A DNA stretch of 13,551 nt from CAYNLY01 sp964398225 (GTDB lineage: Bacteria; Pseudomonadota; Zetaproteobacteria; Mariprofundales; Mariprofundaceae): the NCBI GenBank assembly GCA_964398225.1, contig CAYNLY010000042.1:1-13551 (forward strand), written 5' to 3'. Positions 6,638-13,551 of the stretch are shown here, piece by piece. The position numbers and the translations under genes were made by a program. A model generated the notes under the pieces. That model was not told the origin of the DNA, searched no databases, and worked only from the letters and a program-made list of their open reading frames with translations. Position 1 is the first letter of the stretch; each line of letters begins with the position of its first letter.

Positions 6638-6666
6638 TGGGGGGATGCTCGGCCCTTTGCTAGCCT
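6637..6666 (+). promoter_or_regulatory. Candidate leaderless promoter of the YqaA gene
   Basis: TTGGGG (6637-6642), an 18-base spacer and TAGCCT (6661-6666), then TCGGCA and the ATG at 6673. The start point is predicted on the A of ATG. No Shine-Dalgarno is present in the 35-base divergent gap. The -10 hexamer is the same as before trmFO. Both hexamers match the consensus only moderately. Confidence 0.4.
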
Positions 6667-6672
6667 TCGGCA

Positions 6673-7083
6673 ATGGACTGGGCGCTGTTCTTCTCCGCCC
6701 TGGTTTCGGCCACGCTGATGCCCGGAGGCTCCGAAGCGCTTCTCGCCTACCGGCTGCATCAGGGCGGGGATCCCTGGGCGCTCGTGCTCTGCGCGACGGC
6801 CGGCAATGTGCTGGGCAGCCTGATCACCTACGCGCTGGGCCGCGCCGGCAATGCGGCGCTTCACCGGCGCTGGCTGCGCATCGACGAAGCGAGGCTTGCC
6901 CGCGCCGAACGGTGGTTTGCCCGGTTCGGCCAGCCCGTGCTTCTTTTTGCCTGGCTTCCGGTGGTCGGCGATCCGCTCTGCCTGGTCGCGGGATTGCTGA
7001 AAAGCCCGCTTGTGTGGTTCGTGCCGCTGGTCGCCCTGGGAAAACTGGCGCGCTATGCGGCGGTGGCCGGGGTGTTCGCCTGA
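6673..7083 (+). CDS. YqaA-type inner membrane protein (SNARE-associated/DedA group)
   Basis: A small membrane protein of 136 residues. It begins with a hydrophobic helix containing MPGGSEALLAYRL, the PG.SE element typical of YqaA proteins. The other family features are AGNVLGSLITYALGR, a cytoplasmic basic/amphipathic segment (WLRIDEARLARAERWFARFG), WLPVVGDPLCLVAGLL and a closing helix ending in ARYAAVAGVFA. YqaA proteins belong to the VTT/DedA-related superfamily, members of which are implicated in lipid scrambling or envelope homeostasis; the role of YqaA itself is not established. It stands alone between ogt and the AEC gene, whose stop codon is four bases from its own, converging. Confidence 0.85.
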   Translation: MDWALFFSALVSATLMPGGSEALLAYRLHQGGDPWALVLCATAGNVLGSLITYALGRAGNAALHRRWLRIDEARLARAERWFARFGQPVLLFAWLPVVGDPLCLVAGLLKSPLVWFVPLVALGKLARYAAVAGVFA

Positions 7084-7094
7084 TGCCTCAGGCG
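7077..7094. terminator. Inverted repeat spanning two converging stop codons
   Basis: CGCCTGA (7077-7083) and TCAGGCG (7088-7094) pair perfectly around TGCC. The arms contain the TGA of the YqaA gene and the TGA of the AEC gene on the other strand. A 7-bp GC-rich stem with a 4-base loop could act as a two-way transcription stop, but there is no T tract on either side, so it is not a standard intrinsic terminator. Confidence 0.4.
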
Positions 7095-8026
7095 GAAAGC
7101 GCGTGCAGCCAAAGTGGCAGCGAGGCCAGCGAAATCACCGTGCTGAGCGTGACTGCCTCGGCATAGAGCGAGGCATCGAGCCGGTAGCGGTCGCAGAGCA
7201 CGAGCCCCAGCACCATCGTCGGCATCGCCGCCTCGATCACCAGCGGCGCGGTGAGCTGATCCGGCGTGCCGACCGCCCGTGTCATCACCCAGGCAATCAC
7301 GGGCATCAGCGCAAGCTGAATCGCGAGCGCCGGCGCGACCAGCGGCAGCCGGGCAAGCCAGCCGCGCTGCCAGGAAAGCGCCATCCCGACCGAGAGCAGC
7401 ATCAGGGGCACGACCGCCTGGCCGAGCGTTTCCAGCAGACGCTCAAGCCACCCGGGCATCGGGACGCCCGTTGCGCTGAGTCCGAGAGCGACGAGCGCCG
7501 CCCAGAACGCCGGCACCGTCATCAGTTCGGCGAACGGATGCCGGCGGCGCGCGTCCCGGCCGAAGTGGCTTGCGAGCAATATGCCGACCGTGAACAAAAG
7601 AGGCGTGCTTGCGAGCAGGTCGAACTGGATGGCGACAAACCGCGCCCAGTGCCCGAAGGTCTGCTCGAGCACCGGAAGGCCCAGGTAGGTGAAGTTGCCG
7701 AAGCTTGCGGCCAGCAGCAGCGCCCCGATCGCCGGCCTCGATCGCCTGCCGATGCAGGCCTGCGCCAGCCGGCCGTTGCCGTAGATCAGAAACGCGGCCA
7801 GCATCGAGCCGAGCACGCAGCCGGCGGCGATCACCGGAATGCGCAGCGTGTCCATCGAAACCGGCGTCCGCCACAGCACATGCAAGACGAGCGCGGGCAG
7901 AAACACCTGATACACGGCCCCGGCCAGATGCGTGCGGATCCGGCCGGCCCGGTCGGCGCCGAGCAGCAGGCGCCAGAACACGCCGATGAGAATGATGCCG
8001 GTCATCCCGGCCAGTACCGTGAACAT
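7088..8026 (-). CDS. AEC (auxin efflux carrier) family transporter
   Basis: A polytopic inner membrane permease of 312 residues from ATG 8026; a GTG 11 codons upstream is less likely because it would precede the first membrane helix with a basic stretch that is not family-like. About ten hydrophobic segments are arranged as in AEC/BART proteins, with ASFGNFTYLGLPVLEQTFG near residues 115-133 matching the family GN.G.LGLP element, and a second half ending TAPLVIEAAMPTMVLGLVL then AVTLSTVISLASLPLW. Bacterial members export or import small organic acids such as malate; the substrate here cannot be read. It is divergent from the CLC gene and convergent with YqaA. TAGGTT lies seven bases before the ATG, and its AGGT could instead serve as a weak Shine-Dalgarno. 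Confidence 0.9.
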   Translation of the reverse strand: MFTVLAGMTGIILIGVFWRLLLGADRAGRIRTHLAGAVYQVFLPALVLHVLWRTPVSMDTLRIPVIAAGCVLGSMLAAFLIYGNGRLAQACIGRRSRPAIGALLLAASFGNFTYLGLPVLEQTFGHWARFVAIQFDLLASTPLLFTVGILLASHFGRDARRRHPFAELMTVPAFWAALVALGLSATGVPMPGWLERLLETLGQAVVPLMLLSVGMALSWQRGWLARLPLVAPALAIQLALMPVIAWVMTRAVGTPDQLTAPLVIEAAMPTMVLGLVLCDRYRLDASLYAEAVTLSTVISLASLPLWLHALSA

Positions 8027-8033
8027 GCGCCGA

Positions 8034-8039
8034 AACCTA
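8034..8039 (-). promoter_or_regulatory. -10-like hexamer of the AEC gene
   Basis: TAGGTT on the minus strand (8039-8034) is followed by TCGGCGC and the ATG at 8026. The spacing suits a leaderless mRNA. No -35 match is evident 16-18 bases upstream, and AGGT within the hexamer offers a rival Shine-Dalgarno reading. Confidence 0.3.
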
Positions 8040-8110
8040 GCGCGCCGGATCCCGCGCACCTATCGAAACGATCGGGCTTTGGCTACGATTGCCGATCAGT
8101 CGAACTGGCA

Positions 8111-8123
8111 GGGAGATGCGTTG
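8111..8123 (+). promoter_or_regulatory. Shine-Dalgarno and TTG start of the CLC gene
   Basis: GGGAG at 8111-8115 is followed after five bases by TTG at 8121. No ATG or GTG lies in frame close upstream of the first conserved residues, and the open frame further upstream runs back into the divergent AEC gene. This signal decides the start. Confidence 0.65.
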
Positions 8124-9920
8124 ATCGAGCCCATCATCCGGCGAATCAGGAAAGGGAAGCTGGCGCTGCTTGCGTGGCTGGACCGGCAGGACGCGCTGTA
8201 CCTCGTCGTGCTCGCCGTGCTCATCGGCGTGCTCGCCGGATACGCGGCGCTCGGCCTGCGCCTGGGCATCGAGTGGGTTTCGCTCGCATGGACCGGCGAA
8301 CGCGAATGGGACGCGGCCCTCGGCCGCATTCCCTGGTATGTCTACCTTCTGGCGCCGACCGCGGCGGGGCTGGTCGTCGGCTGGCTCGTTGCCCGGCTGC
8401 TTCCCGGCGGGGAGTTGCGCGGGGTGCCCGGCGTGCTTGCCGATCTCGTCGAACGCCGGGGGCGGATCAACCGGCGACAGATGGTCACCGAAACCGCCGG
8501 CACCGCGCTCGCGATCGGCAGCGGCGCCTCGCTGGGGCGCGAGGGGCCGACGGTCGCGCTCGGGGCGGTCATCGCCTCCGAGATCGGCCACCGGCTGGGA
8601 CTGAGCGAACAGCAGGTGCGCACGCTGATCGGCTGCGGCGTGGCGGCGGGCATCGCGGCCTCGTTCAACACCCCGATTGCGGGCGTGCTGTTCGCGCTCG
8701 AAGTGATCCTCGCCGACTACACGATCGCCACCTTCAGCCCGATCGTGATCTCGGCGGTGCTGGCCACGGTCATCACGCGGGCCGAACTCGGCAACTTTCC
8801 CGCCTTCACGATCCCCGAATACAACCTGATCAGCGCCTGGGAAATCCCGGCCTACATCGGCATCGGCGTGATCTGCGGGCTTGTGGCCAGCATTCTGATC
8901 CATGCGATGGCGCCGGCCCGGCATCTGCTGGAACGGCTGGTTCCGAAACGGAGCCTGAGGCCCGCGGCCGCGGGGCTTTTGATCGGGCTGATGGGCGTGG
9001 TCCTGCCGCAGGTGATGTCGATCGGATACGGCGTCGTGGGACAGATGCTGCTGGAGGAAGTGCGGCCCGAGGTGCTCGGCATGGCGCTGCCCATCGCGGC
9101 GTTTCTTGCGCTGGTGCTGATCGGGAAGCTCGTGGCCACGATTCTCTCCTCGGCCGGCGGTTTTCCAGGCGGGTTGCTCGGGCCTTCGCTGTTTCTGGGA
9201 GCTGCGGTCGGGGCGCTGTTCGGCGGCATCGCGCATCAGATTGCGCCGGCCTATTCGGAGAGCTACGGTGCCTACGCGCTGGTGGCCTGCGGCGCACTGA
9301 CCGCGGCCGCGCTGCAGGCGCCGATCACGACGATCCTGATGGTCTTCGAGATGACCGCGGACTACCACATCATGCTGCCGCTGATGGCCGCCTGCAGCAT
9401 GGCTACGCTGACCGCGCGCGCCTTCGGCCGCGCCTCGGTGTTCACCGAGTCGCTCCAGGAGCGCGGCATCGACACGGAATGGGGCCGCGAGCAGTCGTGG
9501 CTGCGCTCGGTGCCGGTGTCCCGGATTCCCTGGCGCTCGATCCCGAAGGTCTCCGAATACGCGAAGCTTGCCGAGCTCAAGCAGGTGTACATTCAGTCCG
9601 GCAAGGGCTGCGTGCTGGTCGTGGACGAAAACGACGAGATGGTCGGCATCGTGACCTTTGCCGATCTGCAGCAGTGGCTGCTCGACCCTTCGCTCGATCA
9701 GGTCGCGGTGGCCTCCGAGGTGGCCAACCGGAACGTGCGCGTGATCTCCGAATCGAGCAGCCTGCTGGATGCGATCCGCGTGTTCGACCGCGAGGCCTTC
9801 GAGCAGATGCCGGTCGTGGCGCGCGACAACCCGAGAAAGGTGCTGGGCATCGTCTCGCGCAATGCGGTGTTCCAGACCTACCACAAGCTCATCGTCAAGC
9901 ACGGCGAGGTCGCCTCGTGA
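8121..9920 (+). CDS. CLC-family chloride channel/transporter with two CBS domains
   Basis: A homodimeric membrane protein moving chloride, by channel or 2Cl-/H+ exchange. It has 599 residues from TTG 8121. Residues about 20-435 form the CLC membrane domain: GSGASLGREGP (132-143) with gating glutamate E141, SFNTPIAGVLFALEVI (181-196) and GGFPGGLLGPSLFLGAAVG (346-364). Residues about 465-595 form a CBS pair (GKGCVLVVDENDEMVGIVTFADL and EQMPVVARDNPRKVLGIVSR), normally a regulatory nucleotide-binding module. Aligned by eye with E. coli ClcA, the internal proton glutamate E203 is V195, the selectivity serine S107 falls at R100, and the pore tyrosine Y445 is near F441. The gene's TGA overlaps the helicase GTG, so the two are coupled. 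Confidence 0.93.
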   Translation: MIEPIIRRIRKGKLALLAWLDRQDALYLVVLAVLIGVLAGYAALGLRLGIEWVSLAWTGEREWDAALGRIPWYVYLLAPTAAGLVVGWLVARLLPGGELRGVPGVLADLVERRGRINRRQMVTETAGTALAIGSGASLGREGPTVALGAVIASEIGHRLGLSEQQVRTLIGCGVAAGIAASFNTPIAGVLFALEVILADYTIATFSPIVISAVLATVITRAELGNFPAFTIPEYNLISAWEIPAYIGIGVICGLVASILIHAMAPARHLLERLVPKRSLRPAAAGLLIGLMGVVLPQVMSIGYGVVGQMLLEEVRPEVLGMALPIAAFLALVLIGKLVATILSSAGGFPGGLLGPSLFLGAAVGALFGGIAHQIAPAYSESYGAYALVACGALTAAALQAPITTILMVFEMTADYHIMLPLMAACSMATLTARAFGRASVFTESLQERGIDTEWGREQSWLRSVPVSRIPWRSIPKVSEYAKLAELKQVYIQSGKGCVLVVDENDEMVGIVTFADLQQWLLDPSLDQVAVASEVANRNVRVISESSSLLDAIRVFDREAFEQMPVVARDNPRKVLGIVSRNAVFQTYHKLIVKHGEVAS

Positions 9921-12022
9921 GCGAGCTGAACCCGGAACAGCGCGCCGCGGTCCTGGCCGGCGACGGGCCGCAGCTGATTCTGGCCGGCGCGGGCTCGGGC
10001 AAGACGCGCACGATCGTGCACCGCATCGGGCATCTGATCGCCGATCGCGGCATCGCGCCGCACCGGATCCTGGCCGTCACCTTTACGAACAAGGCGGCGG
10101 CGGAGCTGAAAACCCGGCTGTCGGCGCTGATCGGCGACGACGGCGGGGGCGTCGTTTCGGGCACCTTTCATGCGATCTCGCTGCGCATGCTGCGCCGCCA
10201 CGCCGGGAATCTCGGCTACCCGCGCGACTTCCAGGTGATCGACGCCGACGATCAGAAGGCGCTCGTCAAGCGGCTGCTGAAAGCGCGGAACATCCCCGCC
10301 GAGCGCCTGCATCCGTCGCACCTTCTGGGCTGGATCGAGCACTGCAAGCATGCGGGGCTCACCCCGGAGCAGGCGCCGCCGACGGTCTTTTCCGGAATCG
10401 ATCTCTCCGCGCTCTACGCCGAATATCAGGCCCAGCTGCGCCAGCACGAGCGGATGGATTTTTCCGATCTGATCCTGAACGTCGTGATCCTGATGCGGGA
10501 GCATCCCGATGTCGCCGCAATCCTTCGTGCGCGCTTCGATCATGTGCTCGTCGACGAATACCAGGACACGAATCCGGTCCAGCACGAATGGCTGCAGCTT
10601 TTGTGCCGCGAGCACCGGAACCTGACCGTCGTCGGCGACGACGATCAGAGCATCTACGGATGGCGCGGGGCCGACATCCGCCACATCCTCGAGTTCGAGC
10701 GCATCTGGAAAGGGGCGGAGGTGCACCGCCTGGAGCGCAACTACCGCTCCACGGGAGCGATTCTGCGCCTGGCCAACGCCGTCATCGCGGCCAACCACAA
10801 CCGGCACCCGAAGGCCCTGCGGGCCACGCGCGGCGAGGGCGAGCGCCCCGTCTGGCGCATCTGCCACGACGAATACGACGAGGCGCGGAGCATCGTCCGG
10901 CGGCTTGAAGCCTGGCGCGACGAAGGCATGCCCTGGCGCGAAATGGCCGTGCTCTACCGCTCCAACCGCCAGTCGCTCGTGCTCGAGCAGGTGCTCCGCG
11001 ACAGTTCGGTCCCCTACCGGATCATCGGCGGAGTCGGCTTCTTCGAGCGCATGGAAATCAAGGACGCGATGGCCTACTGGGCGCTGCTCAACGGAATCGG
11101 CGATGGAATGATGCTGCTGCGCATCTGCAACAAGCCGCGCCGGGGCATCGGCACGAAGGGCCAGGAGCAGCTTGCCGCGCTTCTGGCCGACTCAGGCCTT
11201 CGGGCGCCGGAATGGCTCGATTCCGTCGCCGAGTCGGCCGCGTCGGGCCCGGCGGCAAAGCTTGCGCCGCTGGCCCGACTGTTCCGCGAGCTTCGTCCGG
11301 AACTGGATGCGGAAGAGGACCGGGGCCTGATGCGGGTGCTTGCGGCATCCGGATACCTGGACAGCCTCAAGGGCATGGGCGAGATCGAGGCGGAGGCGCG
11401 CATCGAGAACATCCGGGCCCTTTCCGGCTACATCGCGATGTCGATGGCCGAGGGCCTTGCCCCGGTCGAGTTTCTGGACCGCGTCACGCTGCTCCAGGGC
11501 CAGGAGGAAATGGAAGCCGAGGAAGACGGCGAGGCGGTGAGCCTGATGAGCCTGCATCGCGCGAAGGGCCTGGAGTTCGATGGTGTGGTCATCGCCGGCG
11601 TCGAAGAGGGCCTGCTGCCGCATCAGCGCGCGCTCGACGAGGGCGAGGCCGGCATCGCCGAGGAACGGCGGCTGCTGTACGTCGGCATTACGCGCGCCCG
11701 GCGTGCGCTGCTGCTCACCAGCGCGCGCGCCCGTCGCTGGTTCGGCGAGACGATCTTCCCCCAGCCCAGCCGTTTTCTCGCCAAACTGCCCGAGGGACTG
11801 ATCGAGATCGAGGACGCCGCCGAAACCGCCCCCGAGGTCCGGACGGGCCCCGCCGAAATCGGCGGCGTCCGGATCGGCGCGCGGGTGCGCCATCCGAGCT
11901 TCGGGGAAGGCGTCGTGCTCAGCATGGAAGGAAACGGGGACGCAGCACGCGTGACCGTCCAGTTTTCGCGCGCGGGCATCAAGCGCCTGATGCTCAAGTA
12001 TGCCGCGCTTCAGACCATCTGA
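9917..12022 (+). CDS. uvrD: UvrD/PcrA-type SF1A DNA helicase
   Basis: A 3'-5' DNA helicase for excision and mismatch repair and for clearing blocked polymerases. It has 701 residues from GTG 9917, which overlaps the CLC stop as GTGA. All motifs are present: Q motif LNPEQRAAV (4-12), Walker A AGAGSGKT (23-30), AVTFTNKAA, Walker B DEYQDTNP (213-220), GDDDQSIYGWRGAD (240-253), RNYRS (274-278), SLHRAKGLEF and EERRLLYVGITRARRALLLTSA. The last 50 residues (IGARVRHPSFGEGVVLSMEG onward) form the Tudor-like domain that lets UvrD and PcrA bind RNA polymerase and that Rep lacks. This favours UvrD/PcrA over Rep, though a second UvrD elsewhere in the genome cannot be excluded. Confidence 0.92.
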   Translation: MSELNPEQRAAVLAGDGPQLILAGAGSGKTRTIVHRIGHLIADRGIAPHRILAVTFTNKAAAELKTRLSALIGDDGGGVVSGTFHAISLRMLRRHAGNLGYPRDFQVIDADDQKALVKRLLKARNIPAERLHPSHLLGWIEHCKHAGLTPEQAPPTVFSGIDLSALYAEYQAQLRQHERMDFSDLILNVVILMREHPDVAAILRARFDHVLVDEYQDTNPVQHEWLQLLCREHRNLTVVGDDDQSIYGWRGADIRHILEFERIWKGAEVHRLERNYRSTGAILRLANAVIAANHNRHPKALRATRGEGERPVWRICHDEYDEARSIVRRLEAWRDEGMPWREMAVLYRSNRQSLVLEQVLRDSSVPYRIIGGVGFFERMEIKDAMAYWALLNGIGDGMMLLRICNKPRRGIGTKGQEQLAALLADSGLRAPEWLDSVAESAASGPAAKLAPLARLFRELRPELDAEEDRGLMRVLAASGYLDSLKGMGEIEAEARIENIRALSGYIAMSMAEGLAPVEFLDRVTLLQGQEEMEAEEDGEAVSLMSLHRAKGLEFDGVVIAGVEEGLLPHQRALDEGEAGIAEERRLLYVGITRARRALLLTSARARRWFGETIFPQPSRFLAKLPEGLIEIEDAAETAPEVRTGPAEIGGVRIGARVRHPSFGEGVVLSMEGNGDAARVTVQFSRAGIKRLMLKYAALQTI

Positions 12023-12036
12023 ACGAGGAGGCGACC

Positions 12037-12390
12037 ATGGGATACCGCATCTACCACAATCCACGCTGCCGCAAATCGCGCGAAACGCTGAAGCTGTTGC
12101 GCGAGCACGGCATCGAACCGGAAATCGTCGAATACCTGAAGCATCCGCCGAGCGAGGCCGAGCTCGAACACCTGCTTGGGCTGCTCGGCCTTGAGCCCGA
12201 GGAGCTGATGCGCAAGGGCGAACCCGAATACCGCGAACTCGTTCGCGGCCGCGATCTCGACCGGCAGGCGATGATCCGGATCATGGTCCAGCACCCGCGC
12301 CTGATCGAGCGTCCGATCGTGGTCGCGGACGATACGCGCGCCGTGCTCGGCCGACCGCCGGAGAACGTGCTCGAACTGATCGACGGCTGA
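12037..12390 (+). CDS. ArsC-family glutaredoxin-dependent reductase
   Basis: A cytoplasmic protein of 117 residues with the thioredoxin-like ArsC fold. YHNPRCRKSRETLKLLREHG carries the catalytic cysteine C11. Three arginines correspond by eye to the oxyanion-binding residues of E. coli ArsC: R59 (LMRKGEPEY), R92 (IERPIVV) and R106 (LGRPPENV). Arsenate reduction is therefore possible. However, there are no ars regulator or efflux genes here, and house-keeping relatives such as E. coli YfgD, which lies beside hda there, share these residues. GAGGAG ends six bases before the ATG. The gene follows uvrD by 14 bases and is the last of that operon. The residue after the cysteine is Arg rather than the usual Ser. 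Confidence 0.88.
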   Translation: MGYRIYHNPRCRKSRETLKLLREHGIEPEIVEYLKHPPSEAELEHLLGLLGLEPEELMRKGEPEYRELVRGRDLDRQAMIRIMVQHPRLIERPIVVADDTRAVLGRPPENVLELIDG

Positions 12391-12397
12391 TCAGCCG
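12384..12397. terminator. 14-bp palindrome centred on two abutting stop codons
   Basis: CGGCTGATCAGCCG is a perfect palindrome. Its central TGATCA consists of the ArsC-family stop (12388-12390) and the acyltransferase stop (12391-12393 on the other strand) with no base between them. It may help stop transcription from both sides or bind a protein, but it has no loop and no T tract, so a standard terminator is not supported. Confidence 0.35.
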
Positions 12398-13107
12398 CCG
12401 AGCGCGCGGGTGTTGCGCTCGATCTGTTCCTCGATCCGGGCGAGCAGCTCGTTGCGGCCGGACCGGGCCACCGTTTCGGCCGGAATGAAGGGCAGAAACC
12501 GGAAGGTGACCGTGCCCGGGCGCTTGATGAAGCCGCGGCGCGGCCAGCAGGTGCCCGCATTGTGGGCCATCGGCAGAATCCCGACGCCCGCCCGCTGGGC
12601 CAGCGCCACGCCCCCCGGCTGATATTTGCCGGTTTTTCCGACCGCCGACCGGGTCCCCTCAGGAAAGATCACGACCCACAGGCCGCGCTTCAGACGGGCC
12701 TCGCCCTGCTCGAGCACCTGCCGGATCGCTTCCCTCGGCGTGCTCCTGCGAATCCCGATCGCGCCCATCACCCGCAAAGCCCAGCCGAAAATCGGGATAT
12801 GGAACAGCTCCCGCTTCAGCACCCAGGCATACGGGGGCACGAGCAGCGGCATCATCACCGTTTCCATCGCCGACTGATGCTTGGCCAGCACCACGCAGGG
12901 CTCCTCGGGCAGATGTTCGCCCCCCTCGACGACCACGCGGATGCCGCAGAGCAGCCGCAACAGGGCGCGGTTCGTCTTCGACCAGGCCACCGCCCAGAAC
13001 CACGCGGCGGAAAACCCGAACGGGCGGAACAGCAGCACCAGCACGGAGAAGACCGGCGTGATCGTGAAAAAGCAGAGATTGAACAGGGCCGAGCGCAGCG
13101 CGGTCAT
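12391..13107 (-). CDS. 1-acyl-sn-glycerol-3-phosphate acyltransferase (PlsC-like)
   Basis: A membrane-bound acyltransferase that adds the second acyl chain to lysophosphatidic acid to give phosphatidic acid. It has 238 residues from ATG 13107, which overlaps the gmhB stop as ATGA. After an N-terminal membrane segment (LFNLCFFTITPVFSVLVLLF) come motif I VLAKHQSAMET with catalytic H77 and acid E82 (HX4E, the form seen in this subfamily, rather than HX4D), KRELFHIPIFGWALRVMGAIGI, and motif III FPEGTRS (148-154) for phosphate binding. LPMAHNAGTCW gives the last motif. gmhB followed by plsC is a familiar pair, often downstream of glyQS. The exact acyl acceptor is not shown by the sequence. Confidence 0.9.
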   Translation of the reverse strand: MTALRSALFNLCFFTITPVFSVLVLLFRPFGFSAAWFWAVAWSKTNRALLRLLCGIRVVVEGGEHLPEEPCVVLAKHQSAMETVMMPLLVPPYAWVLKRELFHIPIFGWALRVMGAIGIRRSTPREAIRQVLEQGEARLKRGLWVVIFPEGTRSAVGKTGKYQPGGVALAQRAGVGILPMAHNAGTCWPRRGFIKRPGTVTFRFLPFIPAETVARSGRNELLARIEEQIERNTRALGG

Positions 13108-13551
13108 GCGCTTGCCCCTCCCAGCAGCGCATCGACCGCGTGCGCAAGGTCCGGAAAGCTGGGAATCGTCGGCATCAGTTCGCGCGCCCGATCGTGGATC
13201 CGGTCGGCGTCGCCGTAGCCGGTGCGGACCAGCCAGGCCGGCATGCCGGCGGCATGCGCGGCCTCCACATCGCGGACGGAGTCCCCGATCATCAGGGCAA
13301 GCATCGGATGCCCCGCAAGCCCCAGGCGATCCAGGCATTCGAGCAGCAGCCCCGGCTTCGGCTTGCGGCAGCCGCATCCTTCCTCGGGGGCATGCGGGCA
13401 GTAGGCCACATGCGCAAGCCGGCCGCCCGCCTGTTCGATCGCCCGCATCATCTTTCGATGAATCGCCTCGAAGGTGTCCCGGTCGATCATGCCGCGTCCG
13501 ATCGCGGACTGATTGCTGGCAACCGCAACCGGAATCCCCGCCCGGGTAAGC
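13104..13551 (-). CDS. gmhB: D,D-heptose 1,7-bisphosphate 7-phosphatase, 5' end outside window
   Basis: GmhB is a HAD-family phosphatase that removes the 7-phosphate from heptose bisphosphate in making the ADP-heptose used for the LPS inner core. About 148 C-terminal residues are visible and the reading frame continues past the window edge. They include SNQSAIGRG (HAD motif II with its Asn-Gln-Ser), the zinc-binding CPHAPEEGCGCRKPKPG with Cys and His ligands, the motif III lysine within RKPKPG, and MIGDSVRDVEAAHAAGM (motif IV). The N-terminal DxD nucleophile motif lies outside the window. The stop overlaps the next gene's ATG, so the two are coupled. Histidinol-phosphate phosphatases are the closest alternative, but the zinc loop and neighbour fit GmhB. 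Confidence 0.92.
   Translation of the reverse strand, partial: LTRAGIPVAVASNQSAIGRGMIDRDTFEAIHRKMMRAIEQAGGRLAHVAYCPHAPEEGCGCRKPKPGLLLECLDRLGLAGHPMLALMIGDSVRDVEAAHAAGMPAWLVRTGYGDADRIHDRARELMPTIPSFPDLAHAVDALLGGASA

Noticed and set aside
8037..9902. A 621-codon minus-strand frame opposite the CLC gene
   Set aside because: His/Arg/Gln-rich translation with no domains; the plus strand carries a complete CLC protein. It is a codon-bias shadow.
7010..9916. A long open plus-strand frame joined to the front of the helicase gene
   Set aside because: It crosses the antisense of the AEC gene and then the CLC gene in another frame, gives Arg/Gly/Ala-rich low-complexity protein with no family likeness, and the helicase motifs begin only after the GTG at 9917. 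It is an effect of high GC.
12037..12390. Part of an arsenic resistance operon
   Set aside because: No arsR, arsB/acr3 or arsA is nearby and the gene sits behind a repair helicase; only family membership is supported.

Overview
This is a GC-rich window (about two thirds GC by eye) of ordinary, very densely packed bacterial chromosome. It contains 13 protein-coding genes, two of them cut by the window edges plus one RNA gene. Almost every junction is an overlap or a gap of a few bases. Type A RNase P RNA, Hda, SspB, a DUF2066-like protein, a YqaA-type protein and a gmhB-plsC pair all point to a Gram-negative Pseudomonadota. TrmFO in place of the TrmA usual in Gamma- and Betaproteobacteria suggests a less typical lineage; no genus can be named from the sequence alone. 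No transposon, phage gene, CRISPR array or tRNA was seen.

Layout: (1) 1-63, the signal-peptide start of a minus-strand gene that leaves the window. (2) 64-551, a divergent control region with a 10-bp hairpin beside a good promoter, then rnpB. (3) 614-3316, a translationally coupled plus-strand operon sspB / DUF2066-like / CDP-alcohol phosphatidyltransferase / hda. (4) 3189-5413, minus-strand trmFO followed by an overlapping secreted protein of unknown function whose 3' end runs antisense into hda. (5) 5479-7083, a SIMPL-domain periplasmic protein, a minus-strand O6-alkylguanine repair protein and a YqaA membrane protein. (6) 7088-8026, a minus-strand AEC-family permease. (7) 8121-12390, a plus-strand operon of a CLC chloride transport protein with CBS domains, a UvrD/PcrA-type helicase and an ArsC-family reductase. 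(8) 12391-13551, minus-strand plsC-like acyltransferase and gmhB, envelope lipid and LPS-heptose genes.

How the genes relate: the sspB-hda operon combines proteolysis (SspB/ClpXP), acidic phospholipid synthesis and Hda. The last two both affect the nucleotide state of DnaA in model bacteria, so a shared replication-control logic is plausible but inferred. Two DNA-repair genes (ogt-like and uvrD-like) are present but not in one operon.

The most unusual signal is regulatory. Five of the eight genes that appear to begin a transcript lack a good Shine-Dalgarno and have a -10-like hexamer ending 6 or 7 bases before the start codon, as expected of leaderless mRNAs; two others have a clear Shine-Dalgarno instead. 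No clearly new multi-gene system was found. The best protein-level leads are the secreted lysozyme-like unknown at 3189-4091 and a CLC protein with altered selectivity and proton-pathway residues.
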